DNA from: CAYLZO01 sp964387775
GTDB lineage: Bacteria; Chloroflexota; Anaerolineae; JAAYZQ01
Reading direction: 5' to 3'
Length of the DNA: 22,729 nt
Assembly: GCA_964387775.1 (NCBI GenBank)
Contig: CAYLZO010000060.1
Location: forward strand, 1-22,729
The stretch's first letter is position 1; every line of letters starts with the position of its first letter. The notes beneath the pieces were generated by a model. That model worked only from the letters and a program-made list of their open reading frames with translations, was not told the DNA's origin and did not search any database. The position numbers were made by a program, and so were the translations under genes. Positions 8,002 through 14,990 of the stretch are shown in pieces.

Positions 8002-8040
8002 TCACCATTCACTACCGGACACTTTTTCTGCCATGTGCTT

Positions 8041-8182
8041 CAGAATCACGGATTTACAGAAAAACGCGGATTGGACTCGTTGAATTGGGGCACAAAACTC
8101 GTCTGCTTTGAAAAATCCGCGCATTTCTGTCGATCCGCGGCTATTCCTCCCGGCAACTATAAAAGGGTCCGGTAGCAAACCC
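8041..8182 (-). repeat. Dispersed repeat, copy 2 (inverted partner at 2207-2343)
   Basis: The reverse complement of this stretch matches copy 1 almost base for base over about 98 bp (8041-8139), with a looser match out to CCGGTAGCAAA. It fills the gap between the truncated HEPN gene and the stop of tldD, next to a break in a coding region. Confidence 0.8.
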
Positions 8183-8202
8183 CACCAAAAAAGTGCTGCT
8201 TG

Positions 8203-9675
8203 TCACTTCATTAATCCGACCTGGACGTCCCGGAAGCGGGCCGGGGCCGCGCCGTGGCCGGTGTGGGCCACCTGGGGCGGCTGGCCCTTGCCGCAGTTGG
8301 GCGTGCCCCATACGCGCCAGTGGTCGGCGTTGCAGATGGCGTCGCAGTTGCCCCAGAACTGGGGCGTCATGCCGGTGTAGGTCGCGTTTTTCAACAAACG
8401 GCCCATCTTGCCGTTCTTGATCTCGTAGGCGATCTCGGTGCCGAATTGGAAGTTGAGGCGCTTGTCGTCGATGCTCCAACTCCGGTTCAGCTCCACGTAG
8501 ATGCCGTCGTCGGTGTCGGCCACCAGGTCGTCAAAGGTCCAGTCGCCCGGCTCCAGGTTCACGTTCGTCATGCGGATGAGGGGCAAGCGGTTCCAGCCGT
8601 CGGCGCGCATGGCCCCGCCCGAGGTCTCGGGCGCGCCGTCGCCGACGATGGCGCGCAGTTGCTGGGCCGTCTCCCGCGAGGTGAGGTAGCCGACGAACAG
8701 GCCGTCGCGGACGATGGGCACGCGCTGGCCGGGCACGCCCTCGTCGTCCCAGCCAAAGGTGCCCAGCCCGCCCGGGATCGTCGCGTCGGCGGTCAGGTTG
8801 ACGAGGTCGGAGCCGTAGCGAAAGTCGCCGTACTTGTCGGGGGTGAGAAAGCTGGTGCCGGCGTAGCTGGCCTCGGTGCCGAACACGCGGTCCAGCTCGA
8901 TGGGGTGGCCGCACGACTCGTGGATTTGGAGGGCCAGTTGGGTCGCGCCCAGGATGACGGTCGTCACGCCGCTGGGGCAGGGGGCGGCCGTCAGCAGGGC
9001 CACGGCCTCTTCGCCGATGCGCGGCGCGCTGCCCGGCAGGTCCATGTCCAGGATCGCCTCCCAGCCCTCCTGGCGCTGGTCGCGCCCGAAGGAGTTGGGA
9101 TGGGAGCGCTTTTGCACCTCGCCGCTCTCGCGGTCCACGGCCAGGGCCTCGATGCCGCCGCCCGACTCGACGATGGTCTGCTCCAGGAAGGCGCCCTCGC
9201 TGTTGGCAAAGACCTTGTCCTCGCGCCAGAAGGCCAGCCGCGAGGTGGCGACCATGACGCCCTGGGTGGCGCGCAAGCCCTCGTCGGCCGCCATCAGCAG
9301 GCCGATCTTGTCCTCGAAGGAGACGTCCCAGGGGTCGATCTCGACCGGCGTGCGGTAGGTGCCGGTGTGGGCCACCGGCGGCCCCAGGTCGACGTCGTGG
9401 ATCTTGAAGAGGGCGCTGGCGCGGGCGATCTGCACCGCCCGGGCCGTCACCCGGTCGATCTCGGCGGGAGTGATCCGCGCCGAGCTGGCAAAGCCCCAGG
9501 CGCCGTCCACGACGACGCGCACGCCAAAGCCCTGGCTCTCGTTGTCCGACAGGCCCTCGACCACGCCGTTCTTGACCGTGATCTCTTGGGTGCGCCGCCG
9601 GATGATGCGGATGTCGGCATAGCTTGCGCCCTGAACCTGCGCCAGGTTCAAGGCTCGGTCGGTGAAATCTTTCAA
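8203..9675 (-). CDS. tldD: TldD metalloprotease
   Basis: A 490-residue TldD. The metal-binding HExxxH motif is HESCGH at 252-257, followed by the family signature GTSFLTPDKYGD. A conserved Cys near 461 lies in TPNCGKGQP, and the C-terminal VAHTGHGAAPARFRDVQVG is typical. Known TldD proteins are the catalytic half of a TldD/TldE zinc protease. The start is TTG, supported by GGAGG seven bases upstream and by alignment of the N-terminus with the family; no ATG is available nearby. The upstream gap carries heptamer repeats. The downstream partner tldE is separated by a HEPN/MNT insertion, an unusual break in what is normally a tight pair. Confidence 0.9.
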   Translation of the reverse strand: MKDFTDRALNLAQVQGASYADIRIIRRRTQEITVKNGVVEGLSDNESQGFGVRVVVDGAWGFASSARITPAEIDRVTARAVQIARASALFKIHDVDLGPPVAHTGTYRTPVEIDPWDVSFEDKIGLLMAADEGLRATQGVMVATSRLAFWREDKVFANSEGAFLEQTIVESGGGIEALAVDRESGEVQKRSHPNSFGRDQRQEGWEAILDMDLPGSAPRIGEEAVALLTAAPCPSGVTTVILGATQLALQIHESCGHPIELDRVFGTEASYAGTSFLTPDKYGDFRYGSDLVNLTADATIPGGLGTFGWDDEGVPGQRVPIVRDGLFVGYLTSRETAQQLRAIVGDGAPETSGGAMRADGWNRLPLIRMTNVNLEPGDWTFDDLVADTDDGIYVELNRSWSIDDKRLNFQFGTEIAYEIKNGKMGRLLKNATYTGMTPQFWGNCDAICNADHWRVWGTPNCGKGQPPQVAHTGHGAAPARFRDVQVGLMK

Positions 9676-9693
9676 TTTTGGCCTCCTTTATAC

Positions 9694-9751
9694 GTGATGC
9701 GTGATGCGTGATGCGTAAGCGAAACTTGTCACTTGCTACTTGTCACTTGTC
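9694..9751. repeat. Heptamer tandem repeats (GTGATGC)x3 and (ACTTGTC)x4
   Basis: Three perfect copies of GTGATGC lie at 9694-9714, and four near-perfect copies of ACTTGTC (second copy ACTTGCT) at 9724-9751. The second array overlaps the 3' end of the PAS gene and encodes its last residues (QVTSSK) and stop codon. The GTGATGC unit recurs at 18771-18785 in the microcompartment operon. Confidence 0.75.
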
Positions 9752-10076
9752 TCGGCGGCTCGTAGCGCTCGTAGTAGCCGAGGACCCGGCCCTCGGCGTC
9801 GCGGACGGCGCGCATGTAGATTCGGTGCTTCTCGTCGTCGGTGATGAGCTGCTCGGTGAGTCCCTCGTTCTGCATCGCCGCCAGGATGTCGATCATCATC
9901 TGCTGTGACTGCTCGTTGTGGCAGTCCAGCAGCGAGCGGCCGATGAGCGCCTCGCCTTCCTCGTAGTGGGTCACGGCGGCTTGGTTCATGTAGCGGGTCA
10001 CGTGGTCCGTGTCGGCGACCAGGACCGGGTCTTTGAGGCTGTCGAGAATAGCGGTTAGCCACGTTGTGTCGATCAT
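9729..10076 (-). CDS. Single-PAS-domain protein
   Basis: A 115-residue protein that is almost entirely one PAS fold: SLKDPVLVADTDHVTRYMN, then a central helix with ALIGRSLLDCHNEQS, then strands EKHRIYMRAVRDAEGRVLGYYERYE. PAS domains sense small molecules, heme, redox state or light, or mediate dimerisation. There is no attached output domain, so it would act through a partner or as a small ligand-binding sensor. The CHNEQS motif could bind a ligand, but no heme or flavin site can be assigned. The last six residues come from a heptamer repeat. It lies between tldD and the cysK-like gene on the same strand, with repeats on both sides. Confidence 0.75.
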   Translation of the reverse strand: MIDTTWLTAILDSLKDPVLVADTDHVTRYMNQAAVTHYEEGEALIGRSLLDCHNEQSQQMMIDILAAMQNEGLTEQLITDDEKHRIYMRAVRDAEGRVLGYYERYEPPRQVTSSK

Positions 10077-10097
10077 TTAAGAATCTCCTCGTCTATC

Positions 10098-10196
10098 GAG
10101 ACCTGACAGATCCCCGCAAGAGGTTGCTCGGCCCCAGACTTGACATAGAACGCGCTGTTCCGTCTGCGCAAGAGCCGGCCGGGACCTGTCAGGTCT
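10098..10196. repeat. Palindrome-ended repeat (AGACCTGACAG ... CTGTCAGGTCT)
   Basis: Perfect 11-bp inverted arms bound this roughly 99-bp element. Its arms match those of the element at 2128-2178, but the interior differs. The TGA stop codon of the cysK-like gene (10189-10191, minus strand) lies inside the right arm. Confidence 0.75.
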
Positions 10197-11103
10197 GGTA
10201 GAGTCCCTCCACGCTCAGGTAGCGTTGGCCGGTGTCGGCAAAGACGCAGACGACGACGGGGTCGCCGTCCGCACGGCGCGCGATCTCCAGGGCGGCGTGG
10301 GCCGTCGCCCCCGACGAGATGCCGACCAGCAGGCCCTCTTCGCGGGCGATGCGGCGGCACATGGCGAACGCCTCTTCTTCGCTGACCAGGGCAATCTCGT
10401 CCAGCAGCGCCCGGTCCAGCGTCTCCGGCACAAATCCGGGCGCCGTGCCCATCATCCGGTGCGGACAAAAGACGCCCTGCGAGATGGTGGGCGACTCGGC
10501 CGGCTCGACGGCGACCAGGCGCACGCCCGGCTCTTGCTCTTTCAGGTAACGGCCCGCCCCGCAGATCGTCCCGCCGGTGCCCAGCCCGGCCACCAGCACG
10601 TCGACCTGCCCCTCGGTATCGGCCCAGATCTCCGGGCCGGTGGTGCGGTAGTGGGCCCTCGGGTTCGAGGGGTTGACGTGCTGGCCGACGTAAAAGTAGT
10701 CGGGGTTTTCGGCCAGGATTTCCTTCATGCGCCGGCGCGCTCCGGCCGTCCCTTGGGAGGCCGGTGTCAGCACCAGCTCGGCGCCAAAGGCGCGCAGCAC
10801 CTGGCGCCGCTCGACGCTCTGGATCTCGGACATGACCAGCACCGCCCGGTAGCCCCGGGCGGCCGCCAGGCAGGCCACGGCCATGCCCGTGTTGCCGCTG
10901 GTGCACTCGATGAGCGTGCTGCCGGGCCGCAGTCGCCCCTCGGCCTCGGCGTCCTCGATGATCTGCAACACGGCCCGGTCCTTGAGGCTGAGCGGGTTGA
11001 GGAATTCGCACTTGGCGTAAACCTGGCGGCCCGGCGCCAGCCGCTCCAGCTTGAGCAGCGGCGTGCGGCCGATCAATTTGCTGACATCGTGGAAAACGTG
11101 CAT
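10189..11103 (-). CDS. cysK: Cysteine synthase (O-acetylserine sulfhydrylase family, PLP enzyme)
   Basis: A 304-residue fold-type II PLP enzyme. Seen are IGRTPLLKL (11-19), the Schiff-base lysine K41 in NPLSLKDRAV, the substrate loop TSGNTG (68-73), the phosphate loop GTGGT (175-179), the GISSGA motif near 261, and the C-terminal DTGQRYLS signature. This matches CysK/CysM, which make cysteine from O-acetylserine and sulfide; a close relative such as cystathionine beta-synthase without its regulatory domain cannot be excluded. I start at the ATG at 11103, where homology begins. A further 25 codons upstream are open, but they read through the divergent promoter region. The stop codon is inside a repeat. 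Confidence 0.85.
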   Translation of the reverse strand: MHVFHDVSKLIGRTPLLKLERLAPGRQVYAKCEFLNPLSLKDRAVLQIIEDAEAEGRLRPGSTLIECTSGNTGMAVACLAAARGYRAVLVMSEIQSVERRQVLRAFGAELVLTPASQGTAGARRRMKEILAENPDYFYVGQHVNPSNPRAHYRTTGPEIWADTEGQVDVLVAGLGTGGTICGAGRYLKEQEPGVRLVAVEPAESPTISQGVFCPHRMMGTAPGFVPETLDRALLDEIALVSEEEAFAMCRRIAREEGLLVGISSGATAHAALEIARRADGDPVVVCVFADTGQRYLSVEGLYQT

Positions 11104-11137
11104 AATCCCGGTTCCTGGCTCCAATCCCTTCGGGCGT

Positions 11138-11166
11138 TTGACCGAATGCCCAAAGCATTGTACAAT
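11138..11166 (+). promoter_or_regulatory. Sigma70-type promoter for the FmdB-like/oxoamine-synthase pair
   Basis: TTGACC at 11138, exactly 17 bases, TACAAT at 11161. It points to the FmdB-like gene about 130 bases downstream. The 11167-11293 leader shows no clear structured element. Confidence 0.65.
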
Positions 11167-11293
11167 AGACCGATTCAAAAACCAACTTTCGGATTGAGCT
11201 AGGGCCTAACCCACGAAATCCTGGCACGTTTGGCAAGGATTTTGGGGCAGCATTGGCCCTCTTGGCTCCGACTCTGTCCGGGTTAGGAGGCTT

Positions 11294-11515
11294 ATGCCGA
11301 TTTACGAATATCGCTGCGGTGAGTGCAGTACGCTCTTTGAAAAACTCCGCCCCATGGGCAAGGTGGATGCGCCCGCCCCTTGCGCCGAGTGTGGAAGTTC
11401 AGCAACTTCTCGGGCTATCTCTCTCTTTTCTGCCGTGAGCAAAAGCAACAACGGCGGGAGCCGCGCCGGGTGCGCGTCGTGTGCGGCCACCAGTTGCGCC
11501 ACTTGCACTCGCTAG
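11294..11515 (+). CDS. FmdB-type zinc-ribbon protein with extra C-terminal cysteines
   Basis: A 73-residue protein. It begins MPIYEYRCGECSTLFE, the FmdB/CxxC zinc-ribbon signature, with Cys8, Cys11, Cys30 and Cys33 as the expected zinc ligands. The C-terminal tail adds four more cysteines (Cys60, 63, 68 and 71) in the CASCAATSCATC pattern, which could hold a second metal or be redox-active. FmdB was named as a putative regulator of formamidase genes, but the family's role is mostly unknown. The start has a good TTAGGAGG site. It is followed 30 bp later by the oxoamine-synthase gene, under one promoter. Confidence 0.8.
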   Translation: MPIYEYRCGECSTLFEKLRPMGKVDAPAPCAECGSSATSRAISLFSAVSKSNNGGSRAGCASCAATSCATCTR

Positions 11516-11545
11516 CCAGGACAACCAGGGAGAGAAGGGAGTAGC

Positions 11546-12727
11546 GTGGTGGACCTCTTTGAAAAGTGCTGGAACTGGACCGACGCCAAAGACCTGCGCG
11601 AGTTGGGCTTTTACCCCTATTTCATGCCCCTCGACGATACCGAGGGCACTGAAGTGACCATCGGCGACAAACGCCTGGTCATGATCGGCTCCAACAACTA
11701 CCTGGGGCTGACGACCCATCCCAAGGTCCGCGAGGCCGCCATTGCCGCGACCCGCGAGTTTGGGACGAGCTGCACCGGCTCGCGTTTTTTGAACGGCACG
11801 CTGGCCTGGCACCTGGAGCTTGAGGAGCGGCTGGCCGATTACGTCGAAAAAGAGGCGGCGCTGGTCTTTAGCACCGGTTACCAGGTCAACGTCGGCACCA
11901 TTTCGTCCATCATCGGCCGCAGCGACTATGTCGTGACCGACAAGGACGATCACGCCAGCATCGTGGACGGTTGCCGGCTGTCCTACGGGATGATGAAGCG
12001 CTTCCGGCACAACGACATGGAGGACCTGGAGCGGGTCCTGGGCAAGATCCCGCTGGAGGCCGGCAAGCTCGTCGTCGTCGATGGCGTGTTCAGCATGGGC
12101 GGCGACATCGCCCCCCTGATCGAAATCGTCCCCCTCTGCAAGAAATACAATGCCCGCTTGATGGTAGACGATGCCCACGCCGTGGGGGTGCTGGGGGGCG
12201 GCAAGGGGACGCCCATCCACCTGGGCGTCAACGACGACGTGGACCTGGTGATGGGCACCTTTAGCAAGTCCTTCGCCTCGCTGGGCGGGTTCATCGCCGG
12301 CTCGGAGCCGGTCATTCACTACGTCCAGCACCACGCCCGCTCGCTGATCTTTAGCGCCTCGATGCCGCCGGGCAACGTGGCGGCCGTGGGCGCTGCCCTC
12401 GACGTTATGCTCAAAGAGCCGGAGCGCATCGAGCGGGTCAACGAGATCGGCGACTATATGCGCAAGGAGCTCAGGTCCCTGGGCTTTGACACCGGCCCCA
12501 GCCAGACGCCCATCATCCCCATCATCATCGGCGACAGGGACGCCACCTTTCTGACCTGGAAATTGCTCTTCGAGGAGGGGATCTATACCAATCCCGTGAT
12601 CCCGCCGGCCGTGCCGCCCAACCTGTCGCTGCTGCGCACCAGCTACATGGCGACGCACACCGACGAGCAGATGACGTTTGTATTGGAAAAGCTCGAAAAA
12701 GTGGGCAAGGCGCTGGGCCTGATCTAG
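11546..12727 (+). CDS. Alpha-oxoamine synthase (AONS/KBL/serine palmitoyltransferase-like)
   Basis: A 393-residue PLP-dependent acyl-CoA/amino-acid condensing enzyme. Signatures are IGSNNYLGL (48-55), GTSCTGSRFLNGT (73-85), His136 in DHASI stacking on the cofactor, D208-x-x-H211 in VDDAHAVG, and the Schiff-base K241 in GTFSKSFASLGG. The family includes 8-amino-7-oxononanoate synthase (biotin), 2-amino-3-ketobutyrate ligase (glycine/threonine) and serine palmitoyltransferase. The N-terminal extension (LRELGFYPYFMPLDDTEG) favours the serine palmitoyltransferase-like group, but no biotin or sphingolipid genes are nearby to settle it. The start is GTG with AGAAGGGA upstream. The gene converges on the DUF881 gene with only 1 bp between stop codons. 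Confidence 0.8.
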   Translation: MVDLFEKCWNWTDAKDLRELGFYPYFMPLDDTEGTEVTIGDKRLVMIGSNNYLGLTTHPKVREAAIAATREFGTSCTGSRFLNGTLAWHLELEERLADYVEKEAALVFSTGYQVNVGTISSIIGRSDYVVTDKDDHASIVDGCRLSYGMMKRFRHNDMEDLERVLGKIPLEAGKLVVVDGVFSMGGDIAPLIEIVPLCKKYNARLMVDDAHAVGVLGGGKGTPIHLGVNDDVDLVMGTFSKSFASLGGFIAGSEPVIHYVQHHARSLIFSASMPPGNVAAVGAALDVMLKEPERIERVNEIGDYMRKELRSLGFDTGPSQTPIIPIIIGDRDATFLTWKLLFEEGIYTNPVIPPAVPPNLSLLRTSYMATHTDEQMTFVLEKLEKVGKALGLI

Positions 12728-12728
12728 G

Positions 12729-13418
12729 TTACTCGACGGGCTCGGCGTAGGCGAATTGGAAAGGCTGGTCATAGACCGGCAGCGTTAGCTTGTCGGCCTG
12801 AGTTACCTCGACCGAGATCTCCCGGCTGAATTCGTCAATCAGCGCGATCAAGCCCCCGGGCCGGAGTAGGGCTGCCTCCAGCGTTTGGGCGTCGCCGATG
12901 GCCTGCAGGCGGTAGGGCGGCTGCACCGGCTGCCCGTCCGCCGTCACGTGCTCGCCGTCGGTGCTGATGGCCGTCCAGGCCACGATCCGCTGCTCGTTGA
13001 GGGCCAGCGCCTCGGCCCCGGCGTTGCGCAGCTCGTTGATCAGGTCGTGGAGGTCCAGCACGCTGATCGGCCCCGAGATCGTCACCTCGATGCCCGGCCC
13101 CGAGGTCGCCACCCAGCCGTTGACGATGCGCAGTTGGTTGACCTCGTCCACCAGGGACTGCAAGATGGCGCCCCCGCCCTCCACGTTTTGGAGGCCGGCC
13201 AATTGGGCCTCCAAGGCAGCGCTCTCGCTCCTGAGTCGCGCGTTGCTTTCGATCAGGTCGGCCACCACAAAGGCCCAATCCTCCTCGCGCTCCACCTGGC
13301 GCGCCGTCTGTTGCGTGCGCAACTGCACGACGAGCAGCACCCCCGCGCCCAGGCAGAGGACCATGAGCGAGAGCCAGGCGTCCCAGCGCCGTCCTGCCCT
13401 CCCACCGTCTCGCAACAT
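12729..13418 (-). CDS. DUF881 family membrane-anchored protein (second of tandem pair)
   Basis: A 229-residue protein with one N-terminal transmembrane segment (about 14-32), a coiled-coil stretch (35-75), and a DUF881 domain. The domain is recognisable from VNGWVATSGPGIEVTISG, LINELRNAGAEALALNEQRIVAWTAI and PPYRLQAIGDAQTLEAAL. In Firmicutes and actinobacteria such genes lie near cell-division genes (the YlxW-like group); the function is not established. It follows the other DUF881 gene by 4 bp, and the GGGAGTAG at the upstream stop serves as its ribosome binding site, so the two are translationally coupled. Confidence 0.8.
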   Translation of the reverse strand: MLRDGGRAGRRWDAWLSLMVLCLGAGVLLVVQLRTQQTARQVEREEDWAFVVADLIESNARLRSESAALEAQLAGLQNVEGGGAILQSLVDEVNQLRIVNGWVATSGPGIEVTISGPISVLDLHDLINELRNAGAEALALNEQRIVAWTAISTDGEHVTADGQPVQPPYRLQAIGDAQTLEAALLRPGGLIALIDEFSREISVEVTQADKLTLPVYDQPFQFAYAEPVE

Positions 13419-13422
13419 CGAT

Positions 13423-14151
13423 CTACTCCCCCGGCCTGGCGTGCTCGATCAGGAACCCGCCCGAATAGGCCGGCAGCCTTAGGTTGGCCACGCTCTGCAC
13501 CTGAAAGCGGAGCCCGTAGAGGCGTTTCTTGGCCTTCAGGTCGGCCAGGTAGGAAGGGTTGCGCAGATAGTCTTGCTGGACGCGGGCATTGCCGATGGCC
13601 CGGATGTGGTAGGGGGGCGACAGGCGAGTGTTGTTGACCATCACCGTGCTGCCCACGCAATAGAGCGACGAGTTCCCGGTCAATCGTTCGTCGTTGACGG
13701 CGATGGCTTCCGAGCCGGCCATCCACAGCAGGTTGACGATGTCGCGCAGATCGTACTCGTGGATGATATAGTCGTTGGGATCGGCGGTGGCCGGAATCCG
13801 CACGTCGCTGTCGTCGAGCACGACCAAGACGCCCGGTCCCTCCAGGGGGGACAGACCGGCCAGCCGCCGCTGTTCTTCCAGGGCCGTGGTCAGGGCTTCG
13901 AGGCGATCGGTCTCGGCGGCGGCTGCGCGCTGGCGCTCGGCCAATTCTCGGCGCAGGTCGGCCAGCCGGGCCTTGAGGGCCTGCTGCTCGACCTCCAGCC
14001 GCTCGATGGTGAGCTGAATCCGGCTCGACTCCTGTCCCGTGGCGCCGACCCGCGTTTCACTCAGCGGACGCCAGGCCAGGCTGAGCAACAGGCCCAGCGT
14101 CAGGCCCACGGTGAGAATGGAGAGTCCTCGAAGCCAACGCGTCCAAGGCAA
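13423..14151 (-). CDS. DUF881 family membrane-anchored protein (first of tandem pair)
   Basis: A 242-residue protein of the same family and layout: an N-terminal transmembrane segment (about 9-27), a long coiled coil (40-95), then DUF881 signatures LEGPGVLVVLDDSD, DLRDIVNLLWMAGSEAIAVNDERL and PPYHIRAIGNARV. The start is TTG, since no ATG or GTG is available before the membrane segment; the ribosome binding site is weak. Being a tandem paralogue of its neighbour, it may form a heteromer with it at the membrane. It is separated from the upstream lipoprotein gene by a terminator, so it may need its own promoter, which I could not identify. Confidence 0.8.
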   Translation of the reverse strand: MPWTRWLRGLSILTVGLTLGLLLSLAWRPLSETRVGATGQESSRIQLTIERLEVEQQALKARLADLRRELAERQRAAAAETDRLEALTTALEEQRRLAGLSPLEGPGVLVVLDDSDVRIPATADPNDYIIHEYDLRDIVNLLWMAGSEAIAVNDERLTGNSSLYCVGSTVMVNNTRLSPPYHIRAIGNARVQQDYLRNPSYLADLKAKKRLYGLRFQVQSVANLRLPAYSGGFLIEHARPGE

Positions 14152-14170
14152 GATTCAACCACCCATCCGA

Positions 14171-14206
14171 AAAAAGCGAGTCCCCTCAGCAGGGGACGTT
14201 GTTTTT
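14171..14206 (-). terminator. Intrinsic terminator after the lipoprotein gene (possibly bidirectional)
   Basis: Perfect 7-bp stem GTCCCCT/AGGGGAC with a 4-base loop. On the minus strand it is followed by TCGCTTTTTT, and on the plus strand by GTTGTTTTT, so it could work in both directions. Confidence 0.7.
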
Positions 14207-14261
14207 CGCACAAATCAGGTCAGAGGCGGCCACCGGAAACACGCGTCCCGGCCACAGGGCG

Positions 14262-14771
14262 TCACTCCCGGGAGATCTGAATGTCAAATGCCTTTTGGTT
14301 GTCGCCATAATCGCTTTCCCCGTCCAGCGCGTCCACGGCCACCTCGAGGCGAAAGGTCTGGTGATAGGGGATCTCGGTCAGACGAGAAAAACGGACGATC
14401 TGGACTTCGCCCGGGGCGATCTCTTTGAGGGCGGCTTCCTGGCTCAGGACAAAGTCCGGGTCCTCGGGGCTCGAAAGCCACGCTCGCACAGCCACGTCCC
14501 GCTCCGTCACACTGCCAGAGTTCTCAATCGCCACCAGCAGCTCGACCCCCTGGCGGTAGACGGTGAGTTGTTGGTAACTAAGCGGCGGGTCGAAATCGAC
14601 CGCCAGGACGGCCAGGTTGTGTTTTCCATTTGGCGCCGGTAGTGGGCTGGTCAAGGCGTCGGGCGTTGTGTCAATGACCTGCACCTCGACACAGCCAGTC
14701 AATGAAAAAAGGGCCAGGACAACTAATCCGGTGAGCCAGGGAAGCAGCCGTTTTTTGTGCTCGGGCCACAT
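14262..14771 (-). CDS. Lipoprotein with a CARDB-like beta domain
   Basis: A 169-residue protein. It has a basic start (EHKKR), a hydrophobic core (LLPWLTGLVVLALFSL) and a lipobox LTGC, so Cys27 should be lipidated after signal peptidase II cleavage. The mature part shows alternating beta strands: LAVLAVDFDPP, VELLVAIENSGSVTERDVAVRAWL, FRLEVAVDALDGESDYGDNQKAFDI. These are typical of CARDB-like, Ig-like adhesive domains. It should sit on the outer face of the cytoplasmic membrane. It has its own promoter and a strong GGAGG site, and ends at a terminator. A binding partner cannot be named. Confidence 0.75.
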   Translation of the reverse strand: MWPEHKKRLLPWLTGLVVLALFSLTGCVEVQVIDTTPDALTSPLPAPNGKHNLAVLAVDFDPPLSYQQLTVYRQGVELLVAIENSGSVTERDVAVRAWLSSPEDPDFVLSQEAALKEIAPGEVQIVRFSRLTEIPYHQTFRLEVAVDALDGESDYGDNQKAFDIQISRE

Positions 14772-14833
14772 CTCTGCGCCTCCTCATTCCCCATTTGGTG
14801 GTGCGCCACGGCGAATCCCGTGCGCGCCAACTC

Positions 14834-14862
14834 AATATACACGATAGCCCCCCATTTGTCAA
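14834..14862 (-). promoter_or_regulatory. Sigma70-type promoter for the lipoprotein gene
   Basis: Read on the minus strand: TTGACA, exactly 17 bases, TATATT. It is divergent from the microcompartment operon promoter, whose -35 lies about 50 bp away. Confidence 0.65.
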
Positions 14863-14908
14863 GGTTTCGCCAGGCAGGTAAATGAGGCTTCCGGTCTTGC
14901 CGGTCGGT

Positions 14909-14937
14909 TTGCCATGCGCTCCGAGTTGGGTTATAAT
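14909..14937 (+). promoter_or_regulatory. Sigma70-type promoter of the lepB-microcompartment operon
   Basis: TTGCCA at 14909, exactly 17 bases, TATAAT at 14932. The lepB start is 53 bases beyond the -10. No further promoter of this quality was seen up to the window end, so it may drive the whole 7.7-kb run. Confidence 0.65.
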
Positions 14938-14990
14938 CTCGCTACGTGGTTTGTCCGGCGCACTGCGTGCTGGACACAGAAGGGGAGGGC

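Noticed and set aside
8254..9711. Long plus-strand open frame opposite tldD
   Set aside because: No recognisable motif, low-complexity composition, and it fully overlaps the well-supported TldD gene.
10225..11202. Plus-strand open frame opposite the cysK-like gene
   Set aside because: Composition is that of an antisense GC-rich shadow and it crosses the promoter region at 11138-11166.
11399..12772. Long minus-strand open frame opposite the oxoamine synthase
   Set aside because: Shadow of a PLP enzyme with intact catalytic motifs on the plus strand; the minus product has no coherent domain.
14938..14990. Possible riboswitch in the leader of the microcompartment operon
   Set aside because: The leader is only about 50 bases with no recognisable conserved fold.
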